Shown piece by piece: positions 8,878 to 18,018 of a DNA stretch of 64,000 nucleotides (position 1 is its first letter; every line of letters begins with the position of its first letter). The stretch is from the NCBI GenBank assembly GCA_002314445.1, contig DCFX01000097.1, forward strand, positions 40,985 to 104,984. The letters are read 5' to 3'. This stretch comes from Treponema sp. UBA1793. GTDB lineage: Bacteria > Spirochaetota > Spirochaetia > Treponematales > Treponemataceae. Made by a program: the position numbers and the translations under genes. A model generated the notes under the pieces. The model was not told the DNA's origin. It searched no databases and saw only the letters and a list, made by a program, of their open reading frames with translations.

Positions 8878-10032
8878 ATGTTTAATTTTACTACTGCACC
8901 GCGTACCATTGTCGGGGAAGGCGCGCTTGAACAGGCCGCTCCGTATCTTAAGGCATTTGGAAAAAAAGCACTGATTGTAACGGGAAAAGTCATCACAAAA
9001 ACAGGACTTGCAGGTCAGGTTCAGAGCGTGCTTAAAGGTCTTGGTATAGATTCCGTTCTCTATAACGATTTACCGGGCGAACCGGATGACCTGATGATTT
9101 ATGCCGGTGTCAAAGTTTTTAAGGACGAAAAATGTGATTTTATCATCGGTCTGGGAGGCGGTACGCCTCTTGATACGGCAAAAGCCGTTGCAGCCATGGC
9201 TGTCCTTCCCGGAAAATTAATCGATTATTTCGGAAAAACAATAGAAGGTGATTTTGCACCGCTTGTTCTTATTCCGACAACGGCGGGAACAGGTTCTGAA
9301 GTTACAAAATATTTTGTGTATACCGACACTCCGACAAACTCAAAGCTCCTGTTGAAAGGTGATGCCCTTCTGCCGAAAATCGCAGTAATCGACTACACCT
9401 ATACAATCAGTGCCCCAGCCTCAATCACGGTAAACACCGGAATGGATGCGCTGGCTCATGCGGTAGAAAGCTATACGTGCCGCAAAGCAAATCCGGTAAC
9501 TGATATGTTCTGCCTTGATGCCGTTAAACGGATTTTCAAATACCTTCCGGTTGCCGCAAAAGACGGAACAAACAGAGAAGCCCGCGAAAATATGTCGCTT
9601 GCAGCGTATGAAGCGGGCGTTGCAATCAACACGTCCCCGACAACGATCGTGCACGGCATGAGCCGTCCGATCGGTGCAGTATTCCATGTCCCGCACGGAA
9701 TCTCAAACGCAATGCTCATCGTTGAGTGTCTGCGGGCTGTACTCGAAGGCTGCTACGAACGCTTTGCGCGTCTCGGTATTGAAATTGGTGCAGCAAGTGT
9801 GAGCGATGATCCGAAAACCGGTGCAGAAAAATTCCTTGGCGCGCTTGAGGATTTTACAAAGGAATTGAGCGTTCCGACTTTGCGTGAATACGGCATTGAT
9901 CTTGAAAAATTTGCTGCTATGGAAGATAAAATGGCAGGTGATTCCCTTGCGTCAGGAAGTCCTGCAAACTGCTGGAAGATTCTGACAAAGGAAGAAGAAA
10001 TCAGGATTTATGATATTTTGAGAAACAGGTAA
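8878..10032 (+). CDS. Iron-containing (group III) alcohol dehydrogenase
   Basis: This is a 384-residue NAD(P)-dependent cytoplasmic oxidoreductase. The nucleotide loop GLGGGTPLDTAKA is near residue 96. The metal site comes from the conserved Asp and His in GMDALAHAVES and from HGMSRPIG and FHVPHG further on. Length is normal. ATG 8878 follows AAGGAG. Placed after an omega-aminotransferase in a pyrimidine-degradation region, it may reduce malonate semialdehyde to 3-hydroxypropionate and so recycle reducing power; this is inference. A general aldehyde or lactaldehyde reductase role is equally possible on sequence alone. Confidence 0.85.
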   Translation: MFNFTTAPRTIVGEGALEQAAPYLKAFGKKALIVTGKVITKTGLAGQVQSVLKGLGIDSVLYNDLPGEPDDLMIYAGVKVFKDEKCDFIIGLGGGTPLDTAKAVAAMAVLPGKLIDYFGKTIEGDFAPLVLIPTTAGTGSEVTKYFVYTDTPTNSKLLLKGDALLPKIAVIDYTYTISAPASITVNTGMDALAHAVESYTCRKANPVTDMFCLDAVKRIFKYLPVAAKDGTNREARENMSLAAYEAGVAINTSPTTIVHGMSRPIGAVFHVPHGISNAMLIVECLRAVLEGCYERFARLGIEIGAASVSDDPKTGAEKFLGALEDFTKELSVPTLREYGIDLEKFAAMEDKMAGDSLASGSPANCWKILTKEEEIRIYDILRNR

Positions 10033-10054
10033 ATTCCCGGCAGGAAGAATACAG

Positions 10055-10110
10055 CGTGCAGCATGACAGTGTATGTAAAACCTGTTGTGCTGCACGATTT
10101 TTAATTTTTT
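10055..10110 (+). terminator. Rho-independent terminator after the alcohol dehydrogenase gene
   Basis: A 9-bp arm at 10055-10063 (CGTGCAGCA) pairs with 10088-10096, with an inner ACAG/CTGT stem. ATTTTTAATTTTTT follows. The T-run overlaps the end of the convergent SLBB gene. Confidence 0.85.
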
Positions 10111-11624
10111 ATCAGATTTGCGATTGTCAGAACAGTTGTCGCTATGGAAAGCATTGTCGTCGCAAGCGGTGCGTATTTCGTAACATAATATGTAATAGAG
10201 TTTGTCGCTACTGTTATGGTCGTTTCCGGTGTAATCGGATCGTTCTTACTCATTTTGTTGCCGTGTAAATCTTTTATGGTAACTGTTTCATTAAAGTTTT
10301 TATCGGTAAGGATTCCGCCGGCAAGACCGATATAATAATCCCATGAACGTCCCGGAATGTACGGATAACGGCCGGGCGTATTGACAGCACCTGCTACCGA
10401 AACGAACGACTGTTTGAAAGGAATCATGAGTGTGTCGTACTGTTGTACGGTTTCTTCGCTGTAATAAGAGGCATCATACAGTATTTTGTTTACGTCGAGC
10501 GGAATTTCTTTTCCCTGCCTGATGATATATGCGTTTTCAATATCTGAAACAGCAGAAAACATACTGCTGTTTCTGCGGACTAAAAATGCATAATTCTCCC
10601 CGGACTGGAAAGAGATTGCAACATGTGCCGAACTTTCCGGCGTCGTGCTTTCTGTGAAATCTTTTTTGACTGTATTTAAATATAGAGCACCCTCCATAAA
10701 CATGACGGGTTTAAGCTCTGTATAACTTGCAATATATACCGAATCATAGCAGACAAGGGGATAATTATCGTCGATGGAATTCTGGTTAAGATAGATTTTT
10801 TTTCCGGGCCGTTCCACCTGATCAAGAACACGGGTTAATTCAATACGGCTTGGATCTGCAAGCTCTGCAAGACCGTTGCCGTAATAGTTGACAAGATCTT
10901 TCAGATTTTCGCCCTCCAGCAGTTCATACATTCCCGGGCGTTCAACAGCACCTTTGAGTGTTACTTTGCGCGACATACGATTGATTGTGATTGTGTCATC
11001 CGGCCGTACGTACGGATTCTGGGAAAGATCGCCGAAGCGTTCCGCTTTGAACAAGTCATATGTATTTTTTGCACCAGAGGCAGATGTGACTGTTACATTC
11101 CTCATTGATGAATATGAAGTCGTTGTGCCTGCGATTACGGAAGAAAGCCGCGTGAGGGCCCATGCCTGTTTTATTTCTGTCTGATGAACTTCGCCATTTA
11201 TTGTTACTTTGAAAACTGCTGGCGTTGTAAGTATGAATTGAACGCCGCTGAGATGATAATTTTCAGTAATAATTTGTTCTACAAACCGTTTGAGCTGCAG
11301 AAAAGTTTTACCGGCAGCATCAATAACAGTAAGATTCGCGACACGAATCTTGTAAGAAGTATCGACCGAAATAGCATAAGTAACAGGTGTGTTATTTACA
11401 GCGAACGCAAGCGTATAAAGATCACCGGCTGTAACGGGATAATCCAGAGAAGACATAGCCATTTGTGCATCAGGAATAAGAGCGGTTGAACCTGATGCAG
11501 AGTCAGCGACGACTGTTGCTAAGTCGTTTTGTGATTTTGCAGCTACACCCGTTATATCCTGTGCAGGCAGCATTGATACAGAAAGAATCATAATACTTAA
11601 AACAAAACAGATAAACTTTTTCAT
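10101..11624 (-). CDS. Polysaccharide export protein with SLBB domains (Wza-like)
   Basis: The protein has 507 residues with a Sec signal peptide ending near residue 22. A Poly_export-like region is followed by several SLBB-type blocks; two clear ones are VTLKGAVERPGMYEL (about 217-232) and VSVAGAVNTPGRYPYIPG (about 413-430). The last 25 residues are hydrophobic, as expected for the C-terminal helix by which Wza-like proteins cross the outer membrane. The start lies 4 bases after the stop of the Wzz-like gene, so the pair is one operon for exporting a surface polysaccharide. No glycosyltransferase is adjacent. Confidence 0.82.
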   Translation of the reverse strand: MKKFICFVLSIMILSVSMLPAQDITGVAAKSQNDLATVVADSASGSTALIPDAQMAMSSLDYPVTAGDLYTLAFAVNNTPVTYAISVDTSYKIRVANLTVIDAAGKTFLQLKRFVEQIITENYHLSGVQFILTTPAVFKVTINGEVHQTEIKQAWALTRLSSVIAGTTTSYSSMRNVTVTSASGAKNTYDLFKAERFGDLSQNPYVRPDDTITINRMSRKVTLKGAVERPGMYELLEGENLKDLVNYYGNGLAELADPSRIELTRVLDQVERPGKKIYLNQNSIDDNYPLVCYDSVYIASYTELKPVMFMEGALYLNTVKKDFTESTTPESSAHVAISFQSGENYAFLVRRNSSMFSAVSDIENAYIIRQGKEIPLDVNKILYDASYYSEETVQQYDTLMIPFKQSFVSVAGAVNTPGRYPYIPGRSWDYYIGLAGGILTDKNFNETVTIKDLHGNKMSKNDPITPETTITVATNSITYYVTKYAPLATTMLSIATTVLTIANLIKN

Positions 11625-11628
11625 AAGA

Positions 11629-12684
11629 TTATTTTTCCTTTTTGGGTGAGAGTTTCGCCATTGCTTCGGGATCTTTTTTTATGTTTTCTACCGCATTCAA
11701 TGCAAATGCCATAAATATAGAAAGAAAGAATGCTGCAAAAGTTACAATAATACATAGTTTGCCACGAGATGGCTTTGACTTTTGATCAGGAACTTCAGCG
11801 TGTTCAAGTATCTGGAATACAGGAGTTTCACTGGACAATGTAACTTTAAGGACTTCAAGCTGCGTCTTGAGCTGGGTGTATACCTGCTGCTGTGCTTCAA
11901 GTTCAAGTTTAAGCATCGATGTGTCAAGAAGAATGGAGGAAACCGCAGATGCATTATATCCGTTTGACACGGAATTTTCCTTTTTTCGTATCTGTCTTTC
12001 GAGATTTATTATTTCGTTATAACTTGTGTCTATATTTTCCTCAAGATTTTTTTTCTGGAGAAGATCTTTATCTACACCAAGCTGTGTAAACAGATTTTCC
12101 ATATAATCGGCAGCAAAATTAACAACCGACTGTGCAAAGACAGGGTCAATGTCCGAAAAACTGATGGAAAAAACTCCGGAGTCGTCATCATAATCGGCTG
12201 TCAGCTGTTTTTTCAGAACTTTCCGGCTTTCTGCACGAGGGGATTTTTTTATTTTATAGCGGCTTATTAAATCGAATTTGTCCACTATAGCGTCAAGAAA
12301 CGTATTTGTTCCTGCAAGATATACGGCGAGTGAACTGTAGGAAGAGAGATTTGTCGACACTCCTGCAAGGCCTGCAAGGCTGCTCAATCCGCTTGAATTA
12401 AGCATGGAGGAAAGGTTACTGCCCGATGAACTGGAATTGTTTATAAGCATAAGGGCTGTCGGTGTATATTCATTTGGAAGCGGCGATTTTTCGGGGGGCA
12501 GCTTTATCGAAAAAATACTGAAAATGATAACTACAATCATGGCCACAAGGGTTATGGTAATAATCATTTTTTTCCTTCTAAGAAGAACCGCGAACAAATC
12601 GATCAGGCTGATTTCATCGTCACCTTTTTTCATGACTGGATTCTGCGGCGTGCATGATTCTTCTACAGGGGTATTTTCTTCCAT
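11629..12684 (-). CDS. Wzz-type polysaccharide chain-length / co-polymerase membrane protein
   Basis: This 351-residue protein has one membrane helix near 39-57 (after the basic LLRRKKM) and a second near 313-332, which bracket a periplasmic domain with coiled-coil character at about 200-285. The N-terminal Wzz domain is recognisable by ISLIDLFAVLLRRKK. A serine-rich low-complexity stretch (about 84-115) sits early in the periplasmic part. There is no C-terminal tyrosine-kinase domain. The protein works with the SLBB exporter encoded immediately downstream. ATG 12684 follows AAGGA. Confidence 0.85.
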   Translation of the reverse strand: MEENTPVEESCTPQNPVMKKGDDEISLIDLFAVLLRRKKMIITITLVAMIVVIIFSIFSIKLPPEKSPLPNEYTPTALMLINNSSSSGSNLSSMLNSSGLSSLAGLAGVSTNLSSYSSLAVYLAGTNTFLDAIVDKFDLISRYKIKKSPRAESRKVLKKQLTADYDDDSGVFSISFSDIDPVFAQSVVNFAADYMENLFTQLGVDKDLLQKKNLEENIDTSYNEIINLERQIRKKENSVSNGYNASAVSSILLDTSMLKLELEAQQQVYTQLKTQLEVLKVTLSSETPVFQILEHAEVPDQKSKPSRGKLCIIVTFAAFFLSIFMAFALNAVENIKKDPEAMAKLSPKKEK

Positions 12685-12859
12685 AGGGTTCTTTTCCTTA
12701 ATCAGACAAAAATTTTCAATATAGAATAACGAAATAAGAATACAACGAATAGGAAATTATGACAATGGCAGCCTGTTTTTGCCCTTTTCTGCGGAATCTT
12801 TGCATCTGTCCGATAGTCAGAACATATTTATATAATTAAAGCTGTCATTTTTATAAAAT
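12685..12859. other. Intergenic region with no gene
   Basis: These 175 AT-rich bases lie between the Wzz-like gene and the EamA gene, both on the minus strand. It should hold the promoter of the export pair. I see no convincing hairpin, repeat or RNA. Confidence 0.5.
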
Positions 12860-13837
12860 TTAACAACAGCTGTCTGTTTTCCGGTCAGCCGGCAGTACCT
12901 TTTTTTTATATTTTCCGTTTACGCATATAATGCCGGTACAGACGAGCACAAGTGCCGCGGGGATTTTCCAGTTTGCAAGCATACTGCCTTCGCCAAGAAG
13001 AAGGGCTGAAAGAATAACACCGAAAACAGGATTCATAAAGCCGAAAATTGATATGCGGGAAACGTCGTTGTACTTTAACAGGATGGACCACAGCGAATAT
13101 GCGGCAGCAGAAAGAAATGCAAGGTAAAGCAGCAGCAGTCCGGCCTGTACGGAACCGAATGAAAGACGGCCTCCCGAAATATATCCAGCAGCAATCATGA
13201 CTGCCCCGCCGGAAACGAACTGCCATCCGCTTAATAAAACAGGATTGTCGTACCGGGAAAAAAGGCGCAGCATAACCGCAGCAAATGCCGCGCCGACTGT
13301 CGATATGACCATAAATCCTTCACCTGTCAGAGTAAAACCAAAATCAAGAGTCTTGAGGTTTCCGTTTCCGGTAAGATTTACCAGTATTATACCTGCAAAA
13401 CCAATGATGCAGCCTGCAATTTTCCTCAGGGAAAGTTTTTCCATGCGGAACAGAAGCGATGCGATAATTATTGAAAAGAATATATTCAGGCTCTCAAGAA
13501 TTGCGCCTTTTATACCGGTCGTGTGCGCGAGCGAAATATAAAAAAATACATACTGAATGACAGTCTGGGCAAGAGAAAGAACAATAATGCGGAAAAAAGA
13601 AGGCCACGTCCGGGGAACCAGCAGTTTTTTTGATACTATGCTTCCCACAACAATAGAAATGATGCCGGCACAAAAAAATCTGCATCCGGCAAAAAGTATC
13701 TGGGACGGTATATCTGACCGGTTGATGGAAAATAATGCATATCCTATTTTAATAACAGGAAAGGCACTGCCCCATAAAGCGCAGCAGATAAGTGCAAGGG
13801 TTACAACGACCGGAGTCTGCTGAAGACGAGGTTTCAT
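12860..13837 (-). CDS. EamA/DMT-family transporter
   Basis: The protein has 325 residues with about ten hydrophobic helices arranged as two EamA repeats, the first starting at ALWGSAFPVIKIG near residue 22 and the second near 160. This is the drug/metabolite transporter fold of the inner membrane. The substrate cannot be told from sequence; family members export amino acids or other small metabolites. The C-terminal tail is basic and ends in Cys-Cys. It lies alone between the export pair and the nicotinamidase gene, with a weak ribosome site. Confidence 0.85.
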   Translation of the reverse strand: MKPRLQQTPVVVTLALICCALWGSAFPVIKIGYALFSINRSDIPSQILFAGCRFFCAGIISIVVGSIVSKKLLVPRTWPSFFRIIVLSLAQTVIQYVFFYISLAHTTGIKGAILESLNIFFSIIIASLLFRMEKLSLRKIAGCIIGFAGIILVNLTGNGNLKTLDFGFTLTGEGFMVISTVGAAFAAVMLRLFSRYDNPVLLSGWQFVSGGAVMIAAGYISGGRLSFGSVQAGLLLLYLAFLSAAAYSLWSILLKYNDVSRISIFGFMNPVFGVILSALLLGEGSMLANWKIPAALVLVCTGIICVNGKYKKKVLPADRKTDSCC

Positions 13838-13890
13838 GCGCCTATACTACATTTGAAAGGCCGGCAAGTCAATAAACAGCACTATAAAAA

Positions 13891-14445
13891 TCACCCTTCC
13901 CATTCGATTTTCTCTTTCCTGCATTCTTCTTCTATATGTTTCCGGTTTTCAGGGGTGCTGCCGACTGCAGCCGTATATGCACTTTTTACAACTACGCGTG
14001 ATTCCGGATAGCGTTTCTTTGTAAGTTTTGCCGTTTCAAGCACGCAGTAATCAAGCGCAATTCCGACAATGTCGAACCTGTCGATATCATGAGCTGTGAT
14101 TGACGCGCCGTATTCTTCCTTTTGTGCATCAAGCCCTTTGTGGACGACGCTGATCGTTACTTCGTCTCCCCTCTGCAGGACTGAACAGATGCCGTCTGTT
14201 ATTTCTTCCTGCAGTTTTGCACCACGGGTATCCTGTACACAATGTACCGGCCATACTCCTCCGTTGACAGTGAAGGAACAATGGTTTACGGGGTGAAAAT
14301 CCGCAGTTATAACGATACTGTCATACCGCGTTTTTTCAAGCAGGTTCCTGATATTTTTACAGGCCCGGGTTCCTCCCTGGACTGCGAGCGCACCGTCTTC
14401 CACAAAATCGTTCTGGCAGTCTACAATAACAAGACATGTTTTCAT
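13891..14445 (-). CDS. pncA: Nicotinamidase (isochorismatase-like hydrolase)
   Basis: This 184-residue cytoplasmic hydrolase converts nicotinamide to nicotinate for NAD salvage. The catalytic triad is visible as Asp9 (VDCQNDF), Lys103 (HKG) and Cys134 (DYCVLET). Metal ligands are Asp49, His51, His55 and His68 (ADFHPVNH and WPVHCVQ). The ALAVQGG and HCSF...GGVWPVHCVQ blocks are characteristic of PncA. The usual YSAF motif reads YGAS, a mild deviation. Other isochorismatase-fold amidases are possible but less likely given the WPxHCVQ block. Confidence 0.85.
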   Translation of the reverse strand: MKTCLVIVDCQNDFVEDGALAVQGGTRACKNIRNLLEKTRYDSIVITADFHPVNHCSFTVNGGVWPVHCVQDTRGAKLQEEITDGICSVLQRGDEVTISVVHKGLDAQKEEYGASITAHDIDRFDIVGIALDYCVLETAKLTKKRYPESRVVVKSAYTAAVGSTPENRKHIEEECRKEKIEWEG

Positions 14446-14476
14446 ACGTGAAAGTATAGCAGATTTTTATGATATA

Positions 14477-16030
14477 TTACATGCGGTCTTCAGAAGGCAG
14501 CTTTCCCTTTGCCTTGCGGTAGTTCTGTGAAAAGAGTGAAAAATTCGTATAGCCCGTTTTTGCAGCAATCATGCTGATTGTCAGGTTTGTCGATTTAAGA
14601 AGTGTCTGGGCTAAATCCATCTTTTTTTCAGTGATGAATTCTTTCAACGATTTTCCGGTCTCTTTTCTGAATATTCTGGACAGATACGACGGATTAAGGT
14701 GGACGTATTCTGCAATTTCTTCCCTTCTGAGATCTTCAGAAATGTTATCTTCTATATATTCCCTGATCTTTTTAATGAGGGAAATATCTTCTACTCTGTT
14801 TTTTTCATTGCTGAAATACTCGCTGAAGTAACATACGAGCTTTTTCATACGTTCGACGGATTTATATGATGAAAGAATAGTCTCCATAGTTTCTTTGTCG
14901 TCGAATAAATCATTAATTGATATTTTCTGGTCCGAAAGCAGGACTGCTATGAGCTGGATATATTCCTGATAAAATTTTTTTAACATGTCCGCTCCGCCGG
15001 GTCCGGAGGAAAGCCTTGTAAGAAATTTTTCTGTTTCGGTAATCATAATTTCCGGATGCCCGTCCTGCACCATTTTCTGCCATACACGCATATTCGGAAG
15101 AGGACAGGAAACGGCAGCCGGTGGAATTTTATCAATTTCAAATAATCCGCAGATATCTTCAAGCATGTTGTTTTTATAGGCAAGTATCCGGTCTGCTGCC
15201 TCGTGTATATGCGAAAGCTGAATGTCTTTGCCGGCGTATACGGCCGTATCAACTCCGTATTTTCCGGTAATTTCACTTTGAACTGATTTAAGCTGATTAA
15301 TGTACGAGTCATAGGGAATCAGCCAGTCCGATTCCGGATAGACAATGCAGCCGTACTCACCGCTGGCAGCTGCAAAGAGCACGGTATTCTGATTCTCTGC
15401 AGTAAAATATTTTTTCACAACAGATTCAATGTCCTGCCGTCCGCATTTATTTTTTTCCGCGTTTGCGGAAACTATAAGCGACAGATACAATTGTGAATCA
15501 GGGGAAAGCCCTATATCAAGTTTCTGAATGTCATCAATTTCTCTGCCTATATCGTATTCCGGATCAGTGAATACCGGATGGAATACCGCATCAAGAAATT
15601 TTTCTCTTGAACTATAAATCATTTTTCCGTAAGAATAAATTTCTTCTGAAATGCGCTGCTGCCGCAATTTATTAACGGCCCGTGCAAGAACCTGTTCAAT
15701 TTCTGAATAGGGCGCCGGCTGGAGTACATAATCAAAGACATTGAGTTTTACAGCTTTCTGTGCGTACATAAAATCAGCATGAGCGGTGAGAAAGATACAG
15801 AGGGTTGCATATTTATTTTCGCGAAGCCAGCTGCATAAATCAAGACCGCTTTCCATGGGCATCTCGATATCGCATAGCAGAATGTCGATTTTGCTGCTGA
15901 GTATGATTTTTTTTGCTTCATACGCGTTGTATGCTTTGCAGACTTTCTCAATTCCGATTTTTCCCCAGCTGATTCCGCAGAAAAGACCGCTTACGACGCT
16001 GACCTGATCGTCGACTATAAGTGCAACCAC
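14477..16030 (-). CDS. YesN-type response regulator with AraC DNA-binding domain (cluster A)
   Basis: The protein has 517 residues. The receiver domain occupies 1-120 with acidic pair DD7-8, phosphorylation site Asp54 (LLCDIEMP) and Lys in the LQPAPY region replaced by Gln, as is common in YesN proteins. A long middle region follows. The C-terminal AraC helix-turn-helix pair runs from about 415 to the end (RREEIAEYVHLNPSYLSRIFR, then TISMIAAKTGYTNFSLFSQNYR). The start is GTG 16030 behind AGGAG. It is divergent from its likely partner kinase at 16111 and should control the importer and GH1 genes at 18019-22765. Confidence 0.88.
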   Translation of the reverse strand: MVALIVDDQVSVVSGLFCGISWGKIGIEKVCKAYNAYEAKKIILSSKIDILLCDIEMPMESGLDLCSWLRENKYATLCIFLTAHADFMYAQKAVKLNVFDYVLQPAPYSEIEQVLARAVNKLRQQRISEEIYSYGKMIYSSREKFLDAVFHPVFTDPEYDIGREIDDIQKLDIGLSPDSQLYLSLIVSANAEKNKCGRQDIESVVKKYFTAENQNTVLFAAASGEYGCIVYPESDWLIPYDSYINQLKSVQSEITGKYGVDTAVYAGKDIQLSHIHEAADRILAYKNNMLEDICGLFEIDKIPPAAVSCPLPNMRVWQKMVQDGHPEIMITETEKFLTRLSSGPGGADMLKKFYQEYIQLIAVLLSDQKISINDLFDDKETMETILSSYKSVERMKKLVCYFSEYFSNEKNRVEDISLIKKIREYIEDNISEDLRREEIAEYVHLNPSYLSRIFRKETGKSLKEFITEKKMDLAQTLLKSTNLTISMIAAKTGYTNFSLFSQNYRKAKGKLPSEDRM

Positions 16031-16110
16031 ATAATACTCCTGAAAAAGATTCCGAAGTATTATAGCACGTATATTGCAACGCGCATTAGAAAAAAAGTAT
16101 TGTAAGGTAT

Positions 16111-17856
16111 ATGATTAGTCGCCATTATTTTTACAGAAGAATGCCTATGAAGCGGTTGGTTTTTCTTATTCTGATGGTTTTCTGTGTTCCGTTCGGCGCT
16201 TTCTTTATATGGTACAATGCGCATGCCATTAATATCATCAATGACAGAATTGCGGAAAATACGAAAAGTAAAATTTCATATTATCAGGATTCCTCTGAAA
16301 GCATGCTGGAATATATTGAAGGCTTTATGATAAATACGGTCGCCAATGATGCGAATTTCCGGCAGCTTGAATTTAAACTTTCGGAACTTGATGCACATCT
16401 CAATTCGTATGAAATTCTTCAAAAATATCAGAATATGATGACGTTGAATCCTGTACTGCGTGCAATGTTCATATATACGATAAAAAACGATTTGTACCGG
16501 AAAATCTATACATATAATTTTCCTTTCCGCGACAAAGAAGTTATTGATGAGTACATAAAGAATAGAATCCTTTCACAAAAAACAGATATGAAAAAATGGA
16601 CTGTCGAGAAAATAGGAGAGAAATACTATCTGCTGAGAATTCTCGGAATTAATAATACATACTGCATCAGTCTTGTTGATTTTGATGTGTTGTACAGAAT
16701 GGAAAATCTGCAGGCGTTTCCCGAGGAGCATCTGTTTTATGCTGACGATACTATGCAGCCGCTTACGGATCTGGAAATACTGGTCCGGAAAAAAATCACT
16801 ATTCAGAAGCTGCATCCGGGAGACAAATATTCAATCCTTGACGGGAACCGCAGGTATTTTTTTGTGAGTAATTATTCAAAATATCTTCATATGTATCTCA
16901 TATCATGTTCTCCGTATTACGGGCTGTTGAAAAATATGGACAGGTTTCAATTTATTCTTCTGGTTGTGAGCGTCCTTTTTATGTTTCTGATAGGTCTGTG
17001 TTTTGTTCTTCTGAATCATCTCCTTATTTCTCCGCTCGATATGTTTGTACGGACAATGACGAAAATCAAGGAAGGCCAGATAAGCAGCCGCCTGAGTATG
17101 CCGGAATATATTCTGGAGTTTTCTCAGATAGGCACTGTATTTAACGGAATGATGGATGAAATTACAAAACTTAAAATAGAAAAATACGAACAGGAGATGG
17201 AACTGCAGAAAGTTGAATTGCAGCGGCTGCAGATTCAGATACGCCCGCATTTTTATTTGAACTGTCTGAAAATATTTTACGGCATGGCAGAGCAGAAACA
17301 GTACCGGAAGATACAGGAAATGATTTTGTCCCTTTCAGGCTATCTGCGGGCGCTTTTTAAAAACCGGGATTTTACCGTATCTGTCGATGACGAACTTTCC
17401 AGCGTTGAGAAGTATATGGATTTTCAGCAGCGGTGTGCGGATATTCCGCCTGTGCTTGTGACGTCGATTGCAGAGAACGTGAGGGAGTTTCAGATACCTT
17501 CCATGTCTGTGCTCACGTTTGTCGAAAATGCGTTGAAGTACGCACAAATCCCCGGAGAAGTATTAAGAATCAGAATAACGGCAAAAAAGCTTGAGAGCGG
17601 CGGTGAGTCATGCATCAATATAACGATTGCAGACAACGGCCTGGGGTTTTCGGAAGAATCACTTGCAAAACTCAATGCAAAGAATCCCGATGAGAACAGT
17701 CCGGAACAGATAGGTATTATGAATATCAGGAGACGTCTGGCGATTTTATACGGGAATAAGTTCGAAATGATATTTCTGAACCGCCACGGTGCGTGTATAG
17801 AATTGTTTATTCAACCGGAAGGTGTAATCCCACGGGGACTGTTGCAGGGGTATTAA
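16111..17856 (+). CDS. YesM-type sensor histidine kinase (cluster A)
   Basis: This 581-residue inner-membrane kinase has a first membrane helix at about 12-30, an extracytoplasmic sensor to about 280, a second helix at about 285-310 and a HAMP region. The phospho-acceptor His380 lies in QIRPHFYLNCLK (HisKA-7TM/His_kinase family). The ATPase domain follows, with ENALKYA and DNGLGF boxes and an IGIMNIRRRL motif. It probably senses extracellular oligosaccharide and phosphorylates the divergent regulator at 14477. ATG 16141 is a possible alternative start, as the ribosome site at 16111 is weak. Confidence 0.88.
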   Translation: MISRHYFYRRMPMKRLVFLILMVFCVPFGAFFIWYNAHAINIINDRIAENTKSKISYYQDSSESMLEYIEGFMINTVANDANFRQLEFKLSELDAHLNSYEILQKYQNMMTLNPVLRAMFIYTIKNDLYRKIYTYNFPFRDKEVIDEYIKNRILSQKTDMKKWTVEKIGEKYYLLRILGINNTYCISLVDFDVLYRMENLQAFPEEHLFYADDTMQPLTDLEILVRKKITIQKLHPGDKYSILDGNRRYFFVSNYSKYLHMYLISCSPYYGLLKNMDRFQFILLVVSVLFMFLIGLCFVLLNHLLISPLDMFVRTMTKIKEGQISSRLSMPEYILEFSQIGTVFNGMMDEITKLKIEKYEQEMELQKVELQRLQIQIRPHFYLNCLKIFYGMAEQKQYRKIQEMILSLSGYLRALFKNRDFTVSVDDELSSVEKYMDFQQRCADIPPVLVTSIAENVREFQIPSMSVLTFVENALKYAQIPGEVLRIRITAKKLESGGESCINITIADNGLGFSEESLAKLNAKNPDENSPEQIGIMNIRRRLAILYGNKFEMIFLNRHGACIELFIQPEGVIPRGLLQGY

Positions 17857-17867
17857 TTTCTGCAAGG

Positions 17868-17900
17868 TAACATTTTTACTATAACAATATCACATTTTTT
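17868..17900 (+). promoter_or_regulatory. Candidate YesN direct repeats upstream of the cluster A binding protein
   Basis: TAACATTTTT at 17868 and TCACATTTTTT at 17890 start 22 bases apart, about two helix turns, as expected for an AraC-type dimer. A similar TCACATTT element occurs in the equivalent place of cluster C at 49306. The rest of 17857-18018 is AT-rich and holds the presumed promoter. Confidence 0.35.
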
Positions 17901-18018
17901 GCATGCAGTGCGTATTGCGGCAGATACTGGTTACTTTTTTTGCATATTAATAATTTTTTATGGTAGCGGACTTGAAAAACGCGTGCAAGAATAATCAGTA
18001 AATCAACAGGAGGATTTT

